A program made the translations under genes and the position numbers. 64,000 nt of DNA from Formosa sp030427735 (lineage in GTDB: Bacteria > Bacteroidota > Bacteroidia > Flavobacteriales > Flavobacteriaceae): assembly GCF_051200825.1 (NCBI RefSeq), contig NZ_CP195158.1:744001-808000 (forward strand). Direction: 5' to 3'. The first letter of the stretch is position 1. Each line of letters starts with the position of its first letter. Shown one piece after another: positions 52,142 to 61,033 of the stretch. The notes under the pieces were generated by a model. That model was given only the letters and a program-made list of their open reading frames with translations, did not search any database and had not been told where the DNA came from.

Positions 52142-53878
52142 TTAATGATTGAGTCGGTATACAGGATATTGTAAATGTGTCGTTTCGTAATATTTGCTGT
52201 GTTTGTGAAGCCAGTCTAATTGCGCATACCAATTTTTTGAAAAATCGGAATCTGTTTGTTGTTTTGCTTCAAATTCGGCTTTGAGTTCGGGATTGTTGTT
52301 TAAGAGCTCTAAAGCTAAATCTTCCCAGACATACGGCGAAAAATGTTCTTTTTGCTGAAGAATACTGTCGAAGAAATTCCAGTTGAAAAACGAATCGACG
52401 GCTTGAGGCTCTAAAGTTTCTAATAAGTAGCGAATGGCAGGTTGGTTGGTTTCGATGTAAATGTCGCCAGTTCGGAAGGTTTTAGATACGGTTTTTGAAG
52501 ATATTTTGGTGTTTTTGTGTAGATAATGGCCTTCGTAAGGAGTTTCCGAAGTTTCAAAATCTTCAATTTTATAAGCTTCAACCAAAAATGTTTGATCGGT
52601 TTCTAGCGGTTTCATTTTTACCTGATTCAATTCAAATAACGCGATTATAGGATACCAGCCTTGCGGAATTATGTAAGCTTTCGGGATATTTATACTTGTA
52701 GTGGATTTAAAGTAATTTTGATAGGTTACAGATTTGGTAAACGGTTTGTTGCGGTCGTATTGTAAACGTTTTAAGCCTGTAATTTTGCTAGTCGTGTAAC
52801 TGCCTTCAAAACCCTTAAATTGAAGCGTCGAGCTTTTAGTGGTGTCTACAACCCAATTTAGCGGATAGGTTTTAGTATTTGCAAAAGTGCGATTGGCTTG
52901 GTCGCGTAATACTTTTATTGTTTTGTAATCTTTTTCAATTAAATCAATCATGCTTATCATCAGTTCGTAAGTGCCTTCAACACGTTGTTTATAAGGTTTC
53001 AGCATGTGGGTTTCAACCATCATACCCAACGTGTTAAACAAGGTTGTATATCCGGTGGAATATCTTGGGTGATCTATAAACTGGCTAAATCCAATTTCAG
53101 GAACCTGATTAAAAACGTTTACGTAAGGGGTAATGTCCCAGTTTTTAGCGGCAAGTTGTTGTTCTAATTCAGGCATCATTTGGGTGTGTAGGTAGTTACC
53201 TAAATCGCCACCTAATTTATTGTGTTGGGTAAATAAATGGGTGAGTGTATATTGGTAATCGGCACCATTGCTTACGTGGTTGTCTATAAACACATCGGGA
53301 TTTACTTTATGAAAAATTTCGGCAAACGCTTTACTGTTTTTGGTGTCGCTTTTAATAAAGTCGCGATTTAAATCGTAATTTCTGGCATTGCCTCTAAACC
53401 CGTAATCTTTAGGACCGTTTTGATTGGTTCTGGAACTTGAGTTTCGGTTTAGACTTCCACCAATATTATATATAGGAATGGTGGTTAACACCGTGTGTTT
53501 GGGCATTTTAATTTTACCTTGAGCAAGATCGCGAAACAGCATCATGGTGGCATCTATACCATCGCTTTCACCTGGATGAATGCCGTTATTGATGAGTAAA
53601 ATACGTTTATCTTCTCCGATTTCAGAAAAATTGAAATCCTTATCGGGATTTAAAGTGATAAGGTGAAGCGGTTTGCCAGAATCGGTTTGTCCAACAGTTT
53701 CTATGTGAATTTCAGGAAACGATTTAGCTAAAGTTTCGTAAAACTGAATCACTTCCTGATACGTTGCGGTTTCGGTACCGTTACTTTTTTCGAAATGTGT
53801 TAAAAACGTATTGTTAATTTGGGCGTGTAAACCAGTGGTTATTACAAGACTAAGTAAAACAGACTTTAGGGATTTCAT
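52142..53878 (-). CDS. Secreted M14-family zinc carboxypeptidase
   Basis: 578 aa with a signal peptide (1-20, ending GLHAQ). The M14 fold has zinc ligands His101 and Glu104 in NNGIHPGESDG, His201 in DNHVSNGADY, and substrate residues in RNYDLNRDF; the general-base Glu is probably Glu289 in MMVETHM. A C-terminal beta-rich domain of about 250 residues follows. Exported carboxypeptidase, likely periplasmic; no sorting domain seen. Same strand and directly upstream of the ATP-grasp trio, so a functional link (peptide cleavage outside, modification inside) is possible but unproven. Confidence 0.87.
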   Translation of the reverse strand: MKSLKSVLLSLVITTGLHAQINNTFLTHFEKSNGTETATYQEVIQFYETLAKSFPEIHIETVGQTDSGKPLHLITLNPDKDFNFSEIGEDKRILLINNGIHPGESDGIDATMMLFRDLAQGKIKMPKHTVLTTIPIYNIGGSLNRNSSSRTNQNGPKDYGFRGNARNYDLNRDFIKSDTKNSKAFAEIFHKVNPDVFIDNHVSNGADYQYTLTHLFTQHNKLGGDLGNYLHTQMMPELEQQLAAKNWDITPYVNVFNQVPEIGFSQFIDHPRYSTGYTTLFNTLGMMVETHMLKPYKQRVEGTYELMISMIDLIEKDYKTIKVLRDQANRTFANTKTYPLNWVVDTTKSSTLQFKGFEGSYTTSKITGLKRLQYDRNKPFTKSVTYQNYFKSTTSINIPKAYIIPQGWYPIIALFELNQVKMKPLETDQTFLVEAYKIEDFETSETPYEGHYLHKNTKISSKTVSKTFRTGDIYIETNQPAIRYLLETLEPQAVDSFFNWNFFDSILQQKEHFSPYVWEDLALELLNNNPELKAEFEAKQQTDSDFSKNWYAQLDWLHKHSKYYETTHLQYPVYRLNH

Positions 53879-53895
53879 TTTTTGTAAATTTGGTT

Positions 53896-53903
53896 CAAAC
53901 TTA
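53896..53903 (-). promoter_or_regulatory. -7 promoter element of the M14 peptidase gene
   Basis: Minus-strand TAAGTTTG matches TAnnTTTG, 17 bp before the ATG at 53878. It lies back to back with the SulP promoter. Confidence 0.55.
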
Positions 53904-53925
53904 ATGAAATTATTACAGTAAGAAC

Positions 53926-53955
53926 TTGCAGGACGCTATTTTAACTGTATTTTTG
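53926..53955 (+). promoter_or_regulatory. Promoter of the SulP transporter gene
   Basis: TTG (53926-53928), 19-nt spacer, TATTTTTG (53948-53955), a full match to the Bacteroidota consensus, 22 bp before the ATG. Confidence 0.75.
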
Positions 53956-53977
53956 CCGCTTAAAAAAAAACAGAAAC

Positions 53978-55642
53978 ATGACCGATTTTATTAGGAAAAT
54001 AACACCTAACCCAAAAGATGATGTTTTAGCAGGAGTTACTGTATCGTTAGCCATGATTCCCGAAGTAGTAGCCTTTGCTTTCGTGGCTCAAATAGATCCG
54101 TTGGTGGCACTTTCCGGAGCCTTCATAGTGGGGCTAATTACAGCTATTTTTGGTGGTCGCCCAGGGTTAATTTCTGGTGCGGCAGGTGCGGTTGCTGTTA
54201 TTTTTGTGCATCTTATCTCCGAAGGGCATACTAAAGGCATGTTGTTTGAAACGCCTGTGGAAAATATGGGATACTTTTATCTTTTAGCAGCCGTAATTTT
54301 AATGGGAATTTTTCAGATTGCAGCAGGTGTGTTTAAATTAGGGCGTTTTGTTAGGTTAATTCCACATCCTGTTATGTTGGGTTTTGTAAACGGTCTGGCT
54401 ATTGTTATTTTTCTGGCGCAAGTGCGTATGTTTTCTCATAAAAAATTAGAAATTACTGCCGAGGGTGTTAAGCAATATATTAATATCCCGATGGAAGGTA
54501 CAGAACTTTATACCATGATTGGTCTTGTGGCCTTAACCATGGGCATTATCTGGTTGTTACCCAGAATTACAACTAAAATTCCAGCGGCCTTAACAGCTAT
54601 TTTGGTTACTACGGCGGTGACTATTTTTGGAGGTTTGGATGTGAGTACCGTAGGATCTTATATAGTTGAAGGTGGAGGTACCGGACTGAAAGGCGAGTTC
54701 CCAACTCCAAACTTAGAATTATGGCAGTATTTACCATTTAATCTCGATACGCTTCAATTTATTTTGCCGTATGCTTTCTTAGCGGCTTCGGTTGGGTTAA
54801 TAGAGTCTTTAATGACTATGAATTTAGTAGATGAATTGACCGAAACCCGTGGTAATAGTAATAGAGAATGTATAGCACAAGGTGCAGGAAATATGGTTAG
54901 TGGCTTGTTTGGTGGCACTGGTGGTTGTGGTATGATTGGGCAAACTGTTATTAATATAAATGCTGGTGGTCGTGGTAGATTGTCGGGAGTAATGATGGCT
55001 GTAACTTTATTAACTTTCATTTTATTTACAGATAAATATATAGAGCAAGTGCCTATTGCGGCGTTAGTTGGTGTGATGTTTATGATGGTGATTGAAACCT
55101 TTGCTTGGTCGAGTTTCCGAATTATTAGAAAAATACCTGTGGCAGATGCTGTGGTGTTGGTAATCGTTTCGGCGGTAACGGTAATTTACGATTTAGCTAT
55201 TGCGGTTTTTGTTGGAGTGATTATTTCGGCTTTGGCTTTCGCTTGGGAAAATGCTAAAAAGATTCGTGCCAGAAAGCGTTATTCCGAAGACGGTAAAGTG
55301 AAGACCTACGAAATCTGGGGGCCTTTATTCTTTGGGTCGATTACTGCTTTTAATGAAAAGTTCGATGTGAAAAACGATCCCGATGAGGTGATTATCGATT
55401 TTGTTGAATCTCGCGTAAGCGATCATTCAGCTTTAGAAGCCATCACGAATATTGTAAATAAATACGAAGAGCAAGGCAAGACGATTAAGTTGAAGCATTT
55501 AAGCGAAGATTGTAAAACTTTAATGTATAAGGCGAATCCGAAGTTTAGAGAGGTGATTGTGGAAGATGTTCACGATCCGCGTTACCACTTGGCTGCCGAT
55601 CCTGAGAAGTTCCCGAAGCCATTATCTGAGTATCAGTTTTAA
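53978..55642 (+). CDS. SulP family inorganic anion transporter with STAS domain
   Basis: 554 aa. About 12-14 membrane segments from residue 14 to 420, starting with DVLAGVTVSLAMIPEVVAFAF and SGAFIVGLITAIFGGRPGLISGAAGAV, the SulP signature. Residues about 440-550 form a STAS domain (DEVIIDFVESRVSDHSALEAI). The family carries sulfate, bicarbonate or dicarboxylates; the anion cannot be named. A short form, compared with eukaryotic SLC26 proteins. Confidence 0.93.
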   Translation: MTDFIRKITPNPKDDVLAGVTVSLAMIPEVVAFAFVAQIDPLVALSGAFIVGLITAIFGGRPGLISGAAGAVAVIFVHLISEGHTKGMLFETPVENMGYFYLLAAVILMGIFQIAAGVFKLGRFVRLIPHPVMLGFVNGLAIVIFLAQVRMFSHKKLEITAEGVKQYINIPMEGTELYTMIGLVALTMGIIWLLPRITTKIPAALTAILVTTAVTIFGGLDVSTVGSYIVEGGGTGLKGEFPTPNLELWQYLPFNLDTLQFILPYAFLAASVGLIESLMTMNLVDELTETRGNSNRECIAQGAGNMVSGLFGGTGGCGMIGQTVININAGGRGRLSGVMMAVTLLTFILFTDKYIEQVPIAALVGVMFMMVIETFAWSSFRIIRKIPVADAVVLVIVSAVTVIYDLAIAVFVGVIISALAFAWENAKKIRARKRYSEDGKVKTYEIWGPLFFGSITAFNEKFDVKNDPDEVIIDFVESRVSDHSALEAITNIVNKYEEQGKTIKLKHLSEDCKTLMYKANPKFREVIVEDVHDPRYHLAADPEKFPKPLSEYQF

Positions 55643-55726
55643 TATTGATATCGGTATCTTGAATAGAAGCTTTGGTTTGCTTCGGTTCTTGGTTTTTTTA
55701 AAGAGTCGGTTGCCTGTTAAATAATA

Positions 55727-55770
55727 TGCTGTGTTACTTGGCTGATGGTACACGCAGCAGGGATTTTTTT
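55727..55770 (+). terminator. Probable terminator after the SulP gene
   Basis: Imperfect hairpin TGCTGTGTTAC (55727-55737) with GTACACGCAGCA (55748-55759; one G:U and one bulge), then GGGA and seven Ts. A second small GAAGC/GCTTC hairpin lies at about 55666-55683. Confidence 0.6.
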
Positions 55771-55788
55771 AAAAGATGTTTAGTGGAA

Positions 55789-56250
55789 TTACAGGCTATT
55801 TAAATTAACACTTTTAGGGACCAATACTTTGTAATCGCCTTTGTTTCTAATAACATCTCTAACAATGCTAGAGCTTATAAATGAAGTTCTGGCAGCAGTA
55901 AGTAAAAACACAGTTTCTATTTTAGAGAGTTTTCTGTTGGTGTGGGCAATGGCTTTTTCAAATTCAAAGTCGGCTGGATTTCTTAGTCCGCGTAAAATAA
56001 ACTGGGCATCAATTTCTTTACAGAAATCTACTGTTAGACCTTCGTAGGTAACTACTTTTACTTTTGGTTCTTTTTTAAACGCTTCTTCTATAAACTGTTT
56101 GCGGACCTCGAGATCGAACATGTATTTTTTTTCGGAGTTAACACCAATAGCAACTACTACTTCATCAAAAAGTTTTACGCCTCTTTTAATAATGTCGTAA
56201 TGGCCTAAAGTAATGGGGTCGAAAGATCCAGGAAAAATAGCTCGTCTCAT
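55789..56250 (-). CDS. coaD: Phosphopantetheine adenylyltransferase
   Basis: 153 aa. FPGSFDPITLGHYDII with TxGH (14-17) and the C-terminal ISSSIVRDV motif define the nucleotidyltransferase active site; RGLRNPADFEFE binds substrate. It makes dephospho-CoA from 4'-phosphopantetheine and ATP. 18 bp after ddl, same transcript. Confidence 0.97.
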   Translation of the reverse strand: MRRAIFPGSFDPITLGHYDIIKRGVKLFDEVVVAIGVNSEKKYMFDLEVRKQFIEEAFKKEPKVKVVTYEGLTVDFCKEIDAQFILRGLRNPADFEFEKAIAHTNRKLSKIETVFLLTAARTSFISSSIVRDVIRNKGDYKVLVPKSVNLNSL

Positions 56251-56268
56251 GGTATAAAATTACAGTTT

Positions 56269-57243
56269 TTATTTTAAAGCTTCTTCAATAGCACTGTCAA
56301 ATAAATCGGTAAGCGATATGCCAGCAACAGCGGCTTGTTGGGGTAAAATGCTTTCTTTGGTCATTCCTGGTATAGTATTCATTTCTAATAAATGGGGTTC
56401 ACCATCTTTAAAGATATATTCACTTCGGGAGAAGCCTTTCATTTTGAGAACCTCGTAGACTTTTTTTGCTAATTGGGTTACTTTTTGTTCTTGATCTGGT
56501 GTTAATCTGGCGGGGGTAATTTCTTCGGACTGACCTAAATATTTGGCGTTATAGTCAAAAAAATCATTCTTGCTTACAATCTCGGTTATGGGCAACACTT
56601 TGGTTTCGCCTTTATAGGTAATAACACCTACCGATACTTCGGTGCCTTCTAAAAACGATTCGATAATAATTTCGTCGTCTTCTTTAAAAGCAATGTCTAT
56701 AGCATTTTTTAAATCTTCTTTTTTGTAAACTTTCGTTACCCCAAAACTGCTTCCGGCCTTATTGGCCTTTACAAAACAAGGTAAACCTACTTTGGCAACA
56801 ATGGCATCTTCGTTAATATCATCACCGAGATTTAAAAAGTACGATTCGGCTGTTTTTATGGCATAAGGTTTTAAAATACTTAGCAGATCACGCTTATTAA
56901 AAGTAATATTAGCCTGGTACATGTTGCAACTGGTATGCGGTATATTTAATAGTTGAAAATACCCTTGTATAAATCCGTCTTCGCCTGGTGAGCCATGAAT
57001 GGCATTAAACACACAGTCGAAACTGATTTTTGTGCCGTTAACCATTGTGGAAAAGTCGTTTTTGTCTATTGGAAATTCTTCGTCTTGATCGTTTACATAA
57101 ACCCATTTTTCTTTAAAAATATGAACTCTGTAACTGTTGTATTTCGAGGCGTCTAACGATTGGTAAACTACATTACCGCTTTTTAAAGAGATTTCGTATT
57201 CGCTGGAATACCCACCCATAATGATGGCGATATTTTTTTTCAT
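56269..57243 (-). CDS. ddl: D-alanine--D-alanine ligase
   Basis: 324 aa, ATP-grasp fold. GGYSSEYEISLKSG at the N-terminus, NAIHGSPGEDGFIQGYF, CFVKANKAGSSFGV and the C-terminal EMNTIPGMTKESILPQQA are complete. Supplies D-Ala-D-Ala for peptidoglycan. Its leader has a small AAACGAT/ATCGTTT hairpin (57253-57259, 57267-57273). Confidence 0.97.
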   Translation of the reverse strand: MKKNIAIIMGGYSSEYEISLKSGNVVYQSLDASKYNSYRVHIFKEKWVYVNDQDEEFPIDKNDFSTMVNGTKISFDCVFNAIHGSPGEDGFIQGYFQLLNIPHTSCNMYQANITFNKRDLLSILKPYAIKTAESYFLNLGDDINEDAIVAKVGLPCFVKANKAGSSFGVTKVYKKEDLKNAIDIAFKEDDEIIIESFLEGTEVSVGVITYKGETKVLPITEIVSKNDFFDYNAKYLGQSEEITPARLTPDQEQKVTQLAKKVYEVLKMKGFSRSEYIFKDGEPHLLEMNTIPGMTKESILPQQAAVAGISLTDLFDSAIEEALK

Positions 57244-57295
57244 AACAATAACAAACGATGGAAAAAATCGTTTAGCTAAAATATCATTTATTAAT

Positions 57296-57303
57296 CAAAA
57301 GTA
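57296..57303 (-). promoter_or_regulatory. -7 promoter element of ddl-coaD
   Basis: Minus-strand TACTTTTG matches TAnnTTTG, 52 bp before the ddl ATG. Faces away from the plus-strand box at 57322. Confidence 0.55.
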
Positions 57304-57321
57304 AAAACAGAACGGTTTTTA

Positions 57322-57329
57322 TATATTTG
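57322..57329 (+). promoter_or_regulatory. -7 promoter element of the PASTA-rluD pair
   Basis: TATATTTG matches the consensus and ends 18 bp before the ATG at 57348. It overlaps an alternative upstream TTG at 57327, which argues against that start. Confidence 0.6.
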
Positions 57330-57347
57330 CTTATCAAATTTCCATTC

Positions 57348-57905
57348 ATGAGCGTTATTAAATTTCTTACCAGTAAAACTTTTTTTCTAAATGTATTGTT
57401 GGCGGTAGTAGCCATTTTTGTAGTGTGTTATCTTATGCTACGTTGGCTAGATGCGACTACCAATCATGGTGAGTTCGAAACCGTACCAGATTTAACAGGT
57501 AAGTCTATAGATATGGCAAAAATGGAGTTAGAGCACAACCATTTGGTCATGCAAATTCAAGATTCGGCTAATTTTAATCCCGATTATCCAAAGTTTTCGG
57601 TAATAGAGCAAGACCCAAAACCAGGATTTAAAGTAAAAGAAGACCGTAAAATTTATATTACACTCAATCCGTCAGGATACAGAAAAGTATTGGTTCCAGA
57701 ACTAGAGGAGCGTACTTTTAGACAAGCAAAACCTACTTTAGAAGCTTTAGGTTTTGCTGTAGGTAACATTACCTATGTAGATAATATAGGTAAAGACATG
57801 GTTTTAAAAATGACTTTTGAAGGAAAAGATATCCAGTCAGGCGATAAGTTGCCAAAAACTTCTAAAATAGATTTGGTATTGGGTAATGGAAACAGACCAC
57901 AGTAA
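57348..57905 (+). CDS. PASTA-domain membrane-anchored protein
   Basis: 185 aa from the ATG at 57348. One N-terminal membrane helix (about 13-35, FFLNVLLAVVAIFVVCYLML), then PASTA repeats: TVPDLTGKSIDMAKMELE...VIEQDPKPG (about 45-110) and VPELEERTFRQAKPTLEALGF (about 115-180). PASTA domains are known from penicillin-binding proteins and Ser/Thr kinases that sense cell-wall fragments. No kinase domain is present. Placed between ddl and rluD; a cell-wall link through ddl is suggestive. Confidence 0.9.
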   Translation: MSVIKFLTSKTFFLNVLLAVVAIFVVCYLMLRWLDATTNHGEFETVPDLTGKSIDMAKMELEHNHLVMQIQDSANFNPDYPKFSVIEQDPKPGFKVKEDRKIYITLNPSGYRKVLVPELEERTFRQAKPTLEALGFAVGNITYVDNIGKDMVLKMTFEGKDIQSGDKLPKTSKIDLVLGNGNRPQ

Positions 57906-57908
57906 ATT

Positions 57909-58961
57909 ATGAGCGACTACACACCAGAGACCGATGAGGCAGAAGACGAACTTTACGAGCACTATGCTTTTATTGCCGAAAAAGGGCAATCGCCTTTACG
58001 TATAGATAAATATTTAATGAATTTTGTAGAAAATGCAACCCGAAATAAAATTCAGGCAGCTGCAAAATCGGGTAATATTTATGTGAATGGCGTGCCTGTA
58101 AAATCTAATTACAAAGTAAAAGGTAACGATGTTATAAAGGTATTGTTTGCCCATCCGCCGTACGAAAATCTACTAGTAGGAGAAAATATTCCTATCGATA
58201 TTGTATACGAAGACGACGATGTTTTGGTGGTGAATAAACCAGCTGGCATGGTAGTGCACCCTGGACATGGTAATTATTCCGGAACCTTAATAAATGCGTT
58301 AATATATCATTTCGATAATCTGCCAGAAAATTCATCGGGAAGACCCGGTTTGGTGCATCGCATAGATAAAGATACTAGCGGACTTTTAGTGGTTGCAAAA
58401 ACCGAAGAAGCTATGGCAAATTTATCGTTTCAGTTTGCCGAGAAAACATCGGAGCGCGAATATGTGGCCATTGTTTGGGGTAATATGGAGGACGACGAAG
58501 GTACTGTTGAAGGTAATATAGGAAGGCACCCTAAAAATCGCTTGCAAAACACGGTGTTTTTAGACGACGAAGCCGATAAAGGAAAACCAGCTGTAACCCA
58601 TTACAAAGTTATCGAGCGTTTAGGCTATGTAACTTTAGTGTCTTGTAAACTGGAAACCGGACGTACACACCAAATTCGTGTGCATATGAAGCATATTGGG
58701 CATACTTTATTTAACGACGAGCGTTATGGTGGCGAGAAAATTTTAAAAGGTACCACCTTTACCAAGTACAAACAGTTTGTAGACAACTGTTTTAAAGTTT
58801 TGCCAAGACAAGCGCTACATGCCAAAACTTTAGGGTTCGAGCACCCGAAAACTAAAGAATTCATGCGCTTTAATTCCGAAATTCCAGACGATATGCAGTT
58901 GTGTATCGAAAAGTGGCGGAACTATGTGAAGCATCAAGATGTGGATGCAGCAGAAGAATAA
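57909..58961 (+). CDS. RluA/RluD-family 23S rRNA pseudouridine synthase
   Basis: 350 aa. An acidic N-terminus precedes the S4 RNA-binding domain (RIDKYLMNFVENATRNKIQ, about 32-90) and the catalytic domain, with the Asp in LVHRIDKDTSGLLVVAKT and GRTHQIRVHM. RluD type by architecture; the family makes pseudouridines in helix 69. 3 bp after the PASTA gene. Confidence 0.94.
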   Translation: MSDYTPETDEAEDELYEHYAFIAEKGQSPLRIDKYLMNFVENATRNKIQAAAKSGNIYVNGVPVKSNYKVKGNDVIKVLFAHPPYENLLVGENIPIDIVYEDDDVLVVNKPAGMVVHPGHGNYSGTLINALIYHFDNLPENSSGRPGLVHRIDKDTSGLLVVAKTEEAMANLSFQFAEKTSEREYVAIVWGNMEDDEGTVEGNIGRHPKNRLQNTVFLDDEADKGKPAVTHYKVIERLGYVTLVSCKLETGRTHQIRVHMKHIGHTLFNDERYGGEKILKGTTFTKYKQFVDNCFKVLPRQALHAKTLGFEHPKTKEFMRFNSEIPDDMQLCIEKWRNYVKHQDVDAAEE

Positions 58962-59025
58962 ATTTTAATTATACTGTAATAAAAAACAACAGTATTTAGC
59001 AATAGTAATCCAGCTGTTTAGTTTG

Positions 59026-59033
59026 TAGTTTTG
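59026..59033 (+). promoter_or_regulatory. -7 promoter element of yaaA
   Basis: TAGTTTTG fits TAnnTTTG, 48 bp before the yaaA ATG at 59082. A weak ATACTGT/ACAGTAT hairpin (58971-58995) precedes it. Confidence 0.45.
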
Positions 59034-59081
59034 TTTTAGAAAATATCAGACAAATCAAGTTTAATTCCATCAAACCTTATT

Positions 59082-59840
59082 ATGAAATTAGTTTTATCTC
59101 CAGCTAAATCTTTAGATTTCGAAAGCGAATTGCCAACCGAAGTTACTACCGAGGCCGTTTTTTTAAAAGAAGCCGAGCGTATTAATAAAGTGGTGAAAAA
59201 GAAATCGGCCAAGAGTTTATCTAAATTAATGCATATTTCGGATGCTTTAGGGCAATTAAATTACGAACGAAATCAGCAATGGAGCTTGCCATTTACCAAA
59301 GACAATGCCAGGCAGGCTATTTATGCGTTTAGTGGCGACGTGTATCGTGGCTTTGATGCATATACCATTCCTGAAGATAAATTAGGAACACTTCAAAATA
59401 CAGTGCGTATTATTTCTGGACTGTACGGTATTTTAAAACCATTAGACCTTATTCAGCCGTATCGTTTAGAGATGGGGACAAAAATGCCAATCGGTACTAA
59501 AAAAAACTTGTACGAATTCTGGAAAAAATCGATAGTAGAAGCCTTAAACAATGATTTGGAAGACAATGAATTATTCTTGAATTTAGCGAGTAACGAATAC
59601 TTTAAAGCGATCGATAAAAAAGCTTTAAAAGTGCCAGTTGTAAATGCCACATTTAAAGACTTTAAAAATGGCGAATATAAGGTGATTATGACTTATGCTA
59701 AACTGGCTCGCGGTTATATGGCACGTTACGTAGTCGATACCAATGCTAAAACCATAGACGATTTAAAAGGATTTAATTACGAAAATTACCGTTACGATGA
59801 ACAGCTCTCGACCGCAGAAGAGTTGGTCTTTACAAGATAA
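59082..59840 (+). CDS. yaaA: Peroxide stress protein YaaA (DUF328)
   Basis: 252 aa. MKLVLSPAKSLDFES, the LQNTVRIISGLYGILKPLDLIQPYRLEMGTKM-type core and YAKLARGYMARYVV are diagnostic. YaaA lowers free iron and protects DNA from peroxide in E. coli. Its 3' end overlaps the next gene by 44 bp. Confidence 0.95.
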   Translation: MKLVLSPAKSLDFESELPTEVTTEAVFLKEAERINKVVKKKSAKSLSKLMHISDALGQLNYERNQQWSLPFTKDNARQAIYAFSGDVYRGFDAYTIPEDKLGTLQNTVRIISGLYGILKPLDLIQPYRLEMGTKMPIGTKKNLYEFWKKSIVEALNNDLEDNELFLNLASNEYFKAIDKKALKVPVVNATFKDFKNGEYKVIMTYAKLARGYMARYVVDTNAKTIDDLKGFNYENYRYDEQLSTAEELVFTR

Positions 59841-60135
59841 TAAACGCACAGAAGATCAGCGCGAACGATTTAAAGCCACAGGCAAACAACCCCGAAATTA
59901 TACGTCGACCTACATTTTGTCTGGATTGGCATTAATGTTGTTAATTAGTGCTGTTTTGACATTAACATCCGAAAAAAAACTTGAAGCCTGTATGTTTTTT
60001 GGCAGGTGTTTTAACTCTAAAGAACAACCTGTATTGTACACGCTGTATGTATTTGCAACTTTGTTTATAATTGTATTCGCCATTATTTCGGCGTATATGT
60101 TAGGAAAGAAAATTGGGAGCAAATACAAGCAATAG
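59797..60135 (+). CDS. Small two-helix membrane protein of unknown function
   Basis: 112 aa. A hydrophilic N-terminus, then TM helices at about 38-56 (YILSGLALMLLISAVLTLT) and about 80-102 (LYTLYVFATLFIIVFAIISAYML), with two cysteines in the loop between them (ACMFFGRCF). The only usable ATG (59797) lies within yaaA, giving a 44-bp overlap. I do not recognise the family. Ends directly before the bTHX stop on the other strand. Confidence 0.65.
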   Translation: MNSSRPQKSWSLQDNKRTEDQRERFKATGKQPRNYTSTYILSGLALMLLISAVLTLTSEKKLEACMFFGRCFNSKEQPVLYTLYVFATLFIIVFAIISAYMLGKKIGSKYKQ

Positions 60136-60273
60136 CTACTTGCTAACAACAGTGCCTTTATCGACGTTTATCTTAGTTTCAGGTTTTACTTTTTTCTTAA
60201 TTCGTGGTCGCGTTACACCGTATGTGCCTCGGTAAATTTTGCCGCGTTTTGTTTTTTTATCGCCTTTGCCCAT
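60136..60273 (-). CDS. Small ribosomal subunit protein bTHX
   Basis: A 45-aa gene read from the complement: ATG at 60273, TAG at 60136-60138. It starts MGKGDKKTKRGKIYRGTYGV and continues TRPRIKKK, matching the Thx family seen in Thermus and many Bacteroidota, here with a C-terminal extension of about 17 residues. Strongly basic; it sits in the 30S head. Its stop abuts the stop of the convergent membrane-protein gene with no bases between. Confidence 0.93.
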   Translation of the reverse strand: MGKGDKKTKRGKIYRGTYGVTRPRIKKKVKPETKINVDKGTVVSK

Positions 60274-60343
60274 GTTTTTTTGTTTTTTTGAATGAATGAA
60301 ACGTACAGATAAAATACTAATTTTAGCCTAAACCACAAAATTC

Positions 60344-60997
60344 ATGTTTGTTCACGAACACCCGTATCCACCTTATATTCCTGAAAATGCAACGAAATTA
60401 ATTGTCGGAACCTTGCCGCCGCCGCGATTTTCTACAGGTGATTTGAAACCCGGCGATGTCAATTTTTGTTATGGCAGTATCGATGGACAATTATGGCCGA
60501 TTTTAGATAAAATATTCAATTTGAATTTGGTTTTTGAAAATTCAGAAGCAGCAATTCTTCAACGTAAAACTTTTTTGAAATCAAGAGGAATTGGTATTTG
60601 TGATATCGTAGCTTCTGCAGAACGAGACAAAATAGATGCCTCCGATTTAGGGATGCAAAACATTCAATTGCGCGATCTAATCTATTATTTGAAGCAATTT
60701 CCGAAGATTGACACCTTGTTATTTACAGGAGGAAATAGTAAAAACGGTCCTGAATATTTCTTCAGAAAACATTTAAAAACATATAACATCGCGTTGCGGA
60801 AAGTAGAAGTTGAGGTGCCGCGAATTCATGAATTTCAATTAGAAGAAAGAATCATAAAAACCGTATCCTTAACCGCGCCATCGGGAGCAGCCAATCGCGC
60901 TGTTGGTAGTATGCCACTGTACAAACAATTAAAGCAACGAAATCCAGAATTCAATACTATCGATTTTCGCGTGATGCAATACCGTGAGTTTTTTTAG
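60344..60997 (+). CDS. Uracil-DNA glycosylase family protein
   Basis: 217 aa. VGTLPPPR and FCYGSIDGQLWPILDKIF near the N-terminus resemble motif 1 and the following region of UDG-fold proteins; APSGAANRAVGS near the C-terminus sits where the DNA-intercalation motif would be. Related proteins remove U or T from mismatches, but this branch is not characterised and activity is inferred. The start leaves a 70-bp gap to bTHX on the opposite strand. Confidence 0.8.
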   Translation: MFVHEHPYPPYIPENATKLIVGTLPPPRFSTGDLKPGDVNFCYGSIDGQLWPILDKIFNLNLVFENSEAAILQRKTFLKSRGIGICDIVASAERDKIDASDLGMQNIQLRDLIYYLKQFPKIDTLLFTGGNSKNGPEYFFRKHLKTYNIALRKVEVEVPRIHEFQLEERIIKTVSLTAPSGAANRAVGSMPLYKQLKQRNPEFNTIDFRVMQYREFF

Positions 60998-61033
60998 TTA
61001 GGTTTTATGCCTCGAATTCACGAATATTATTTT

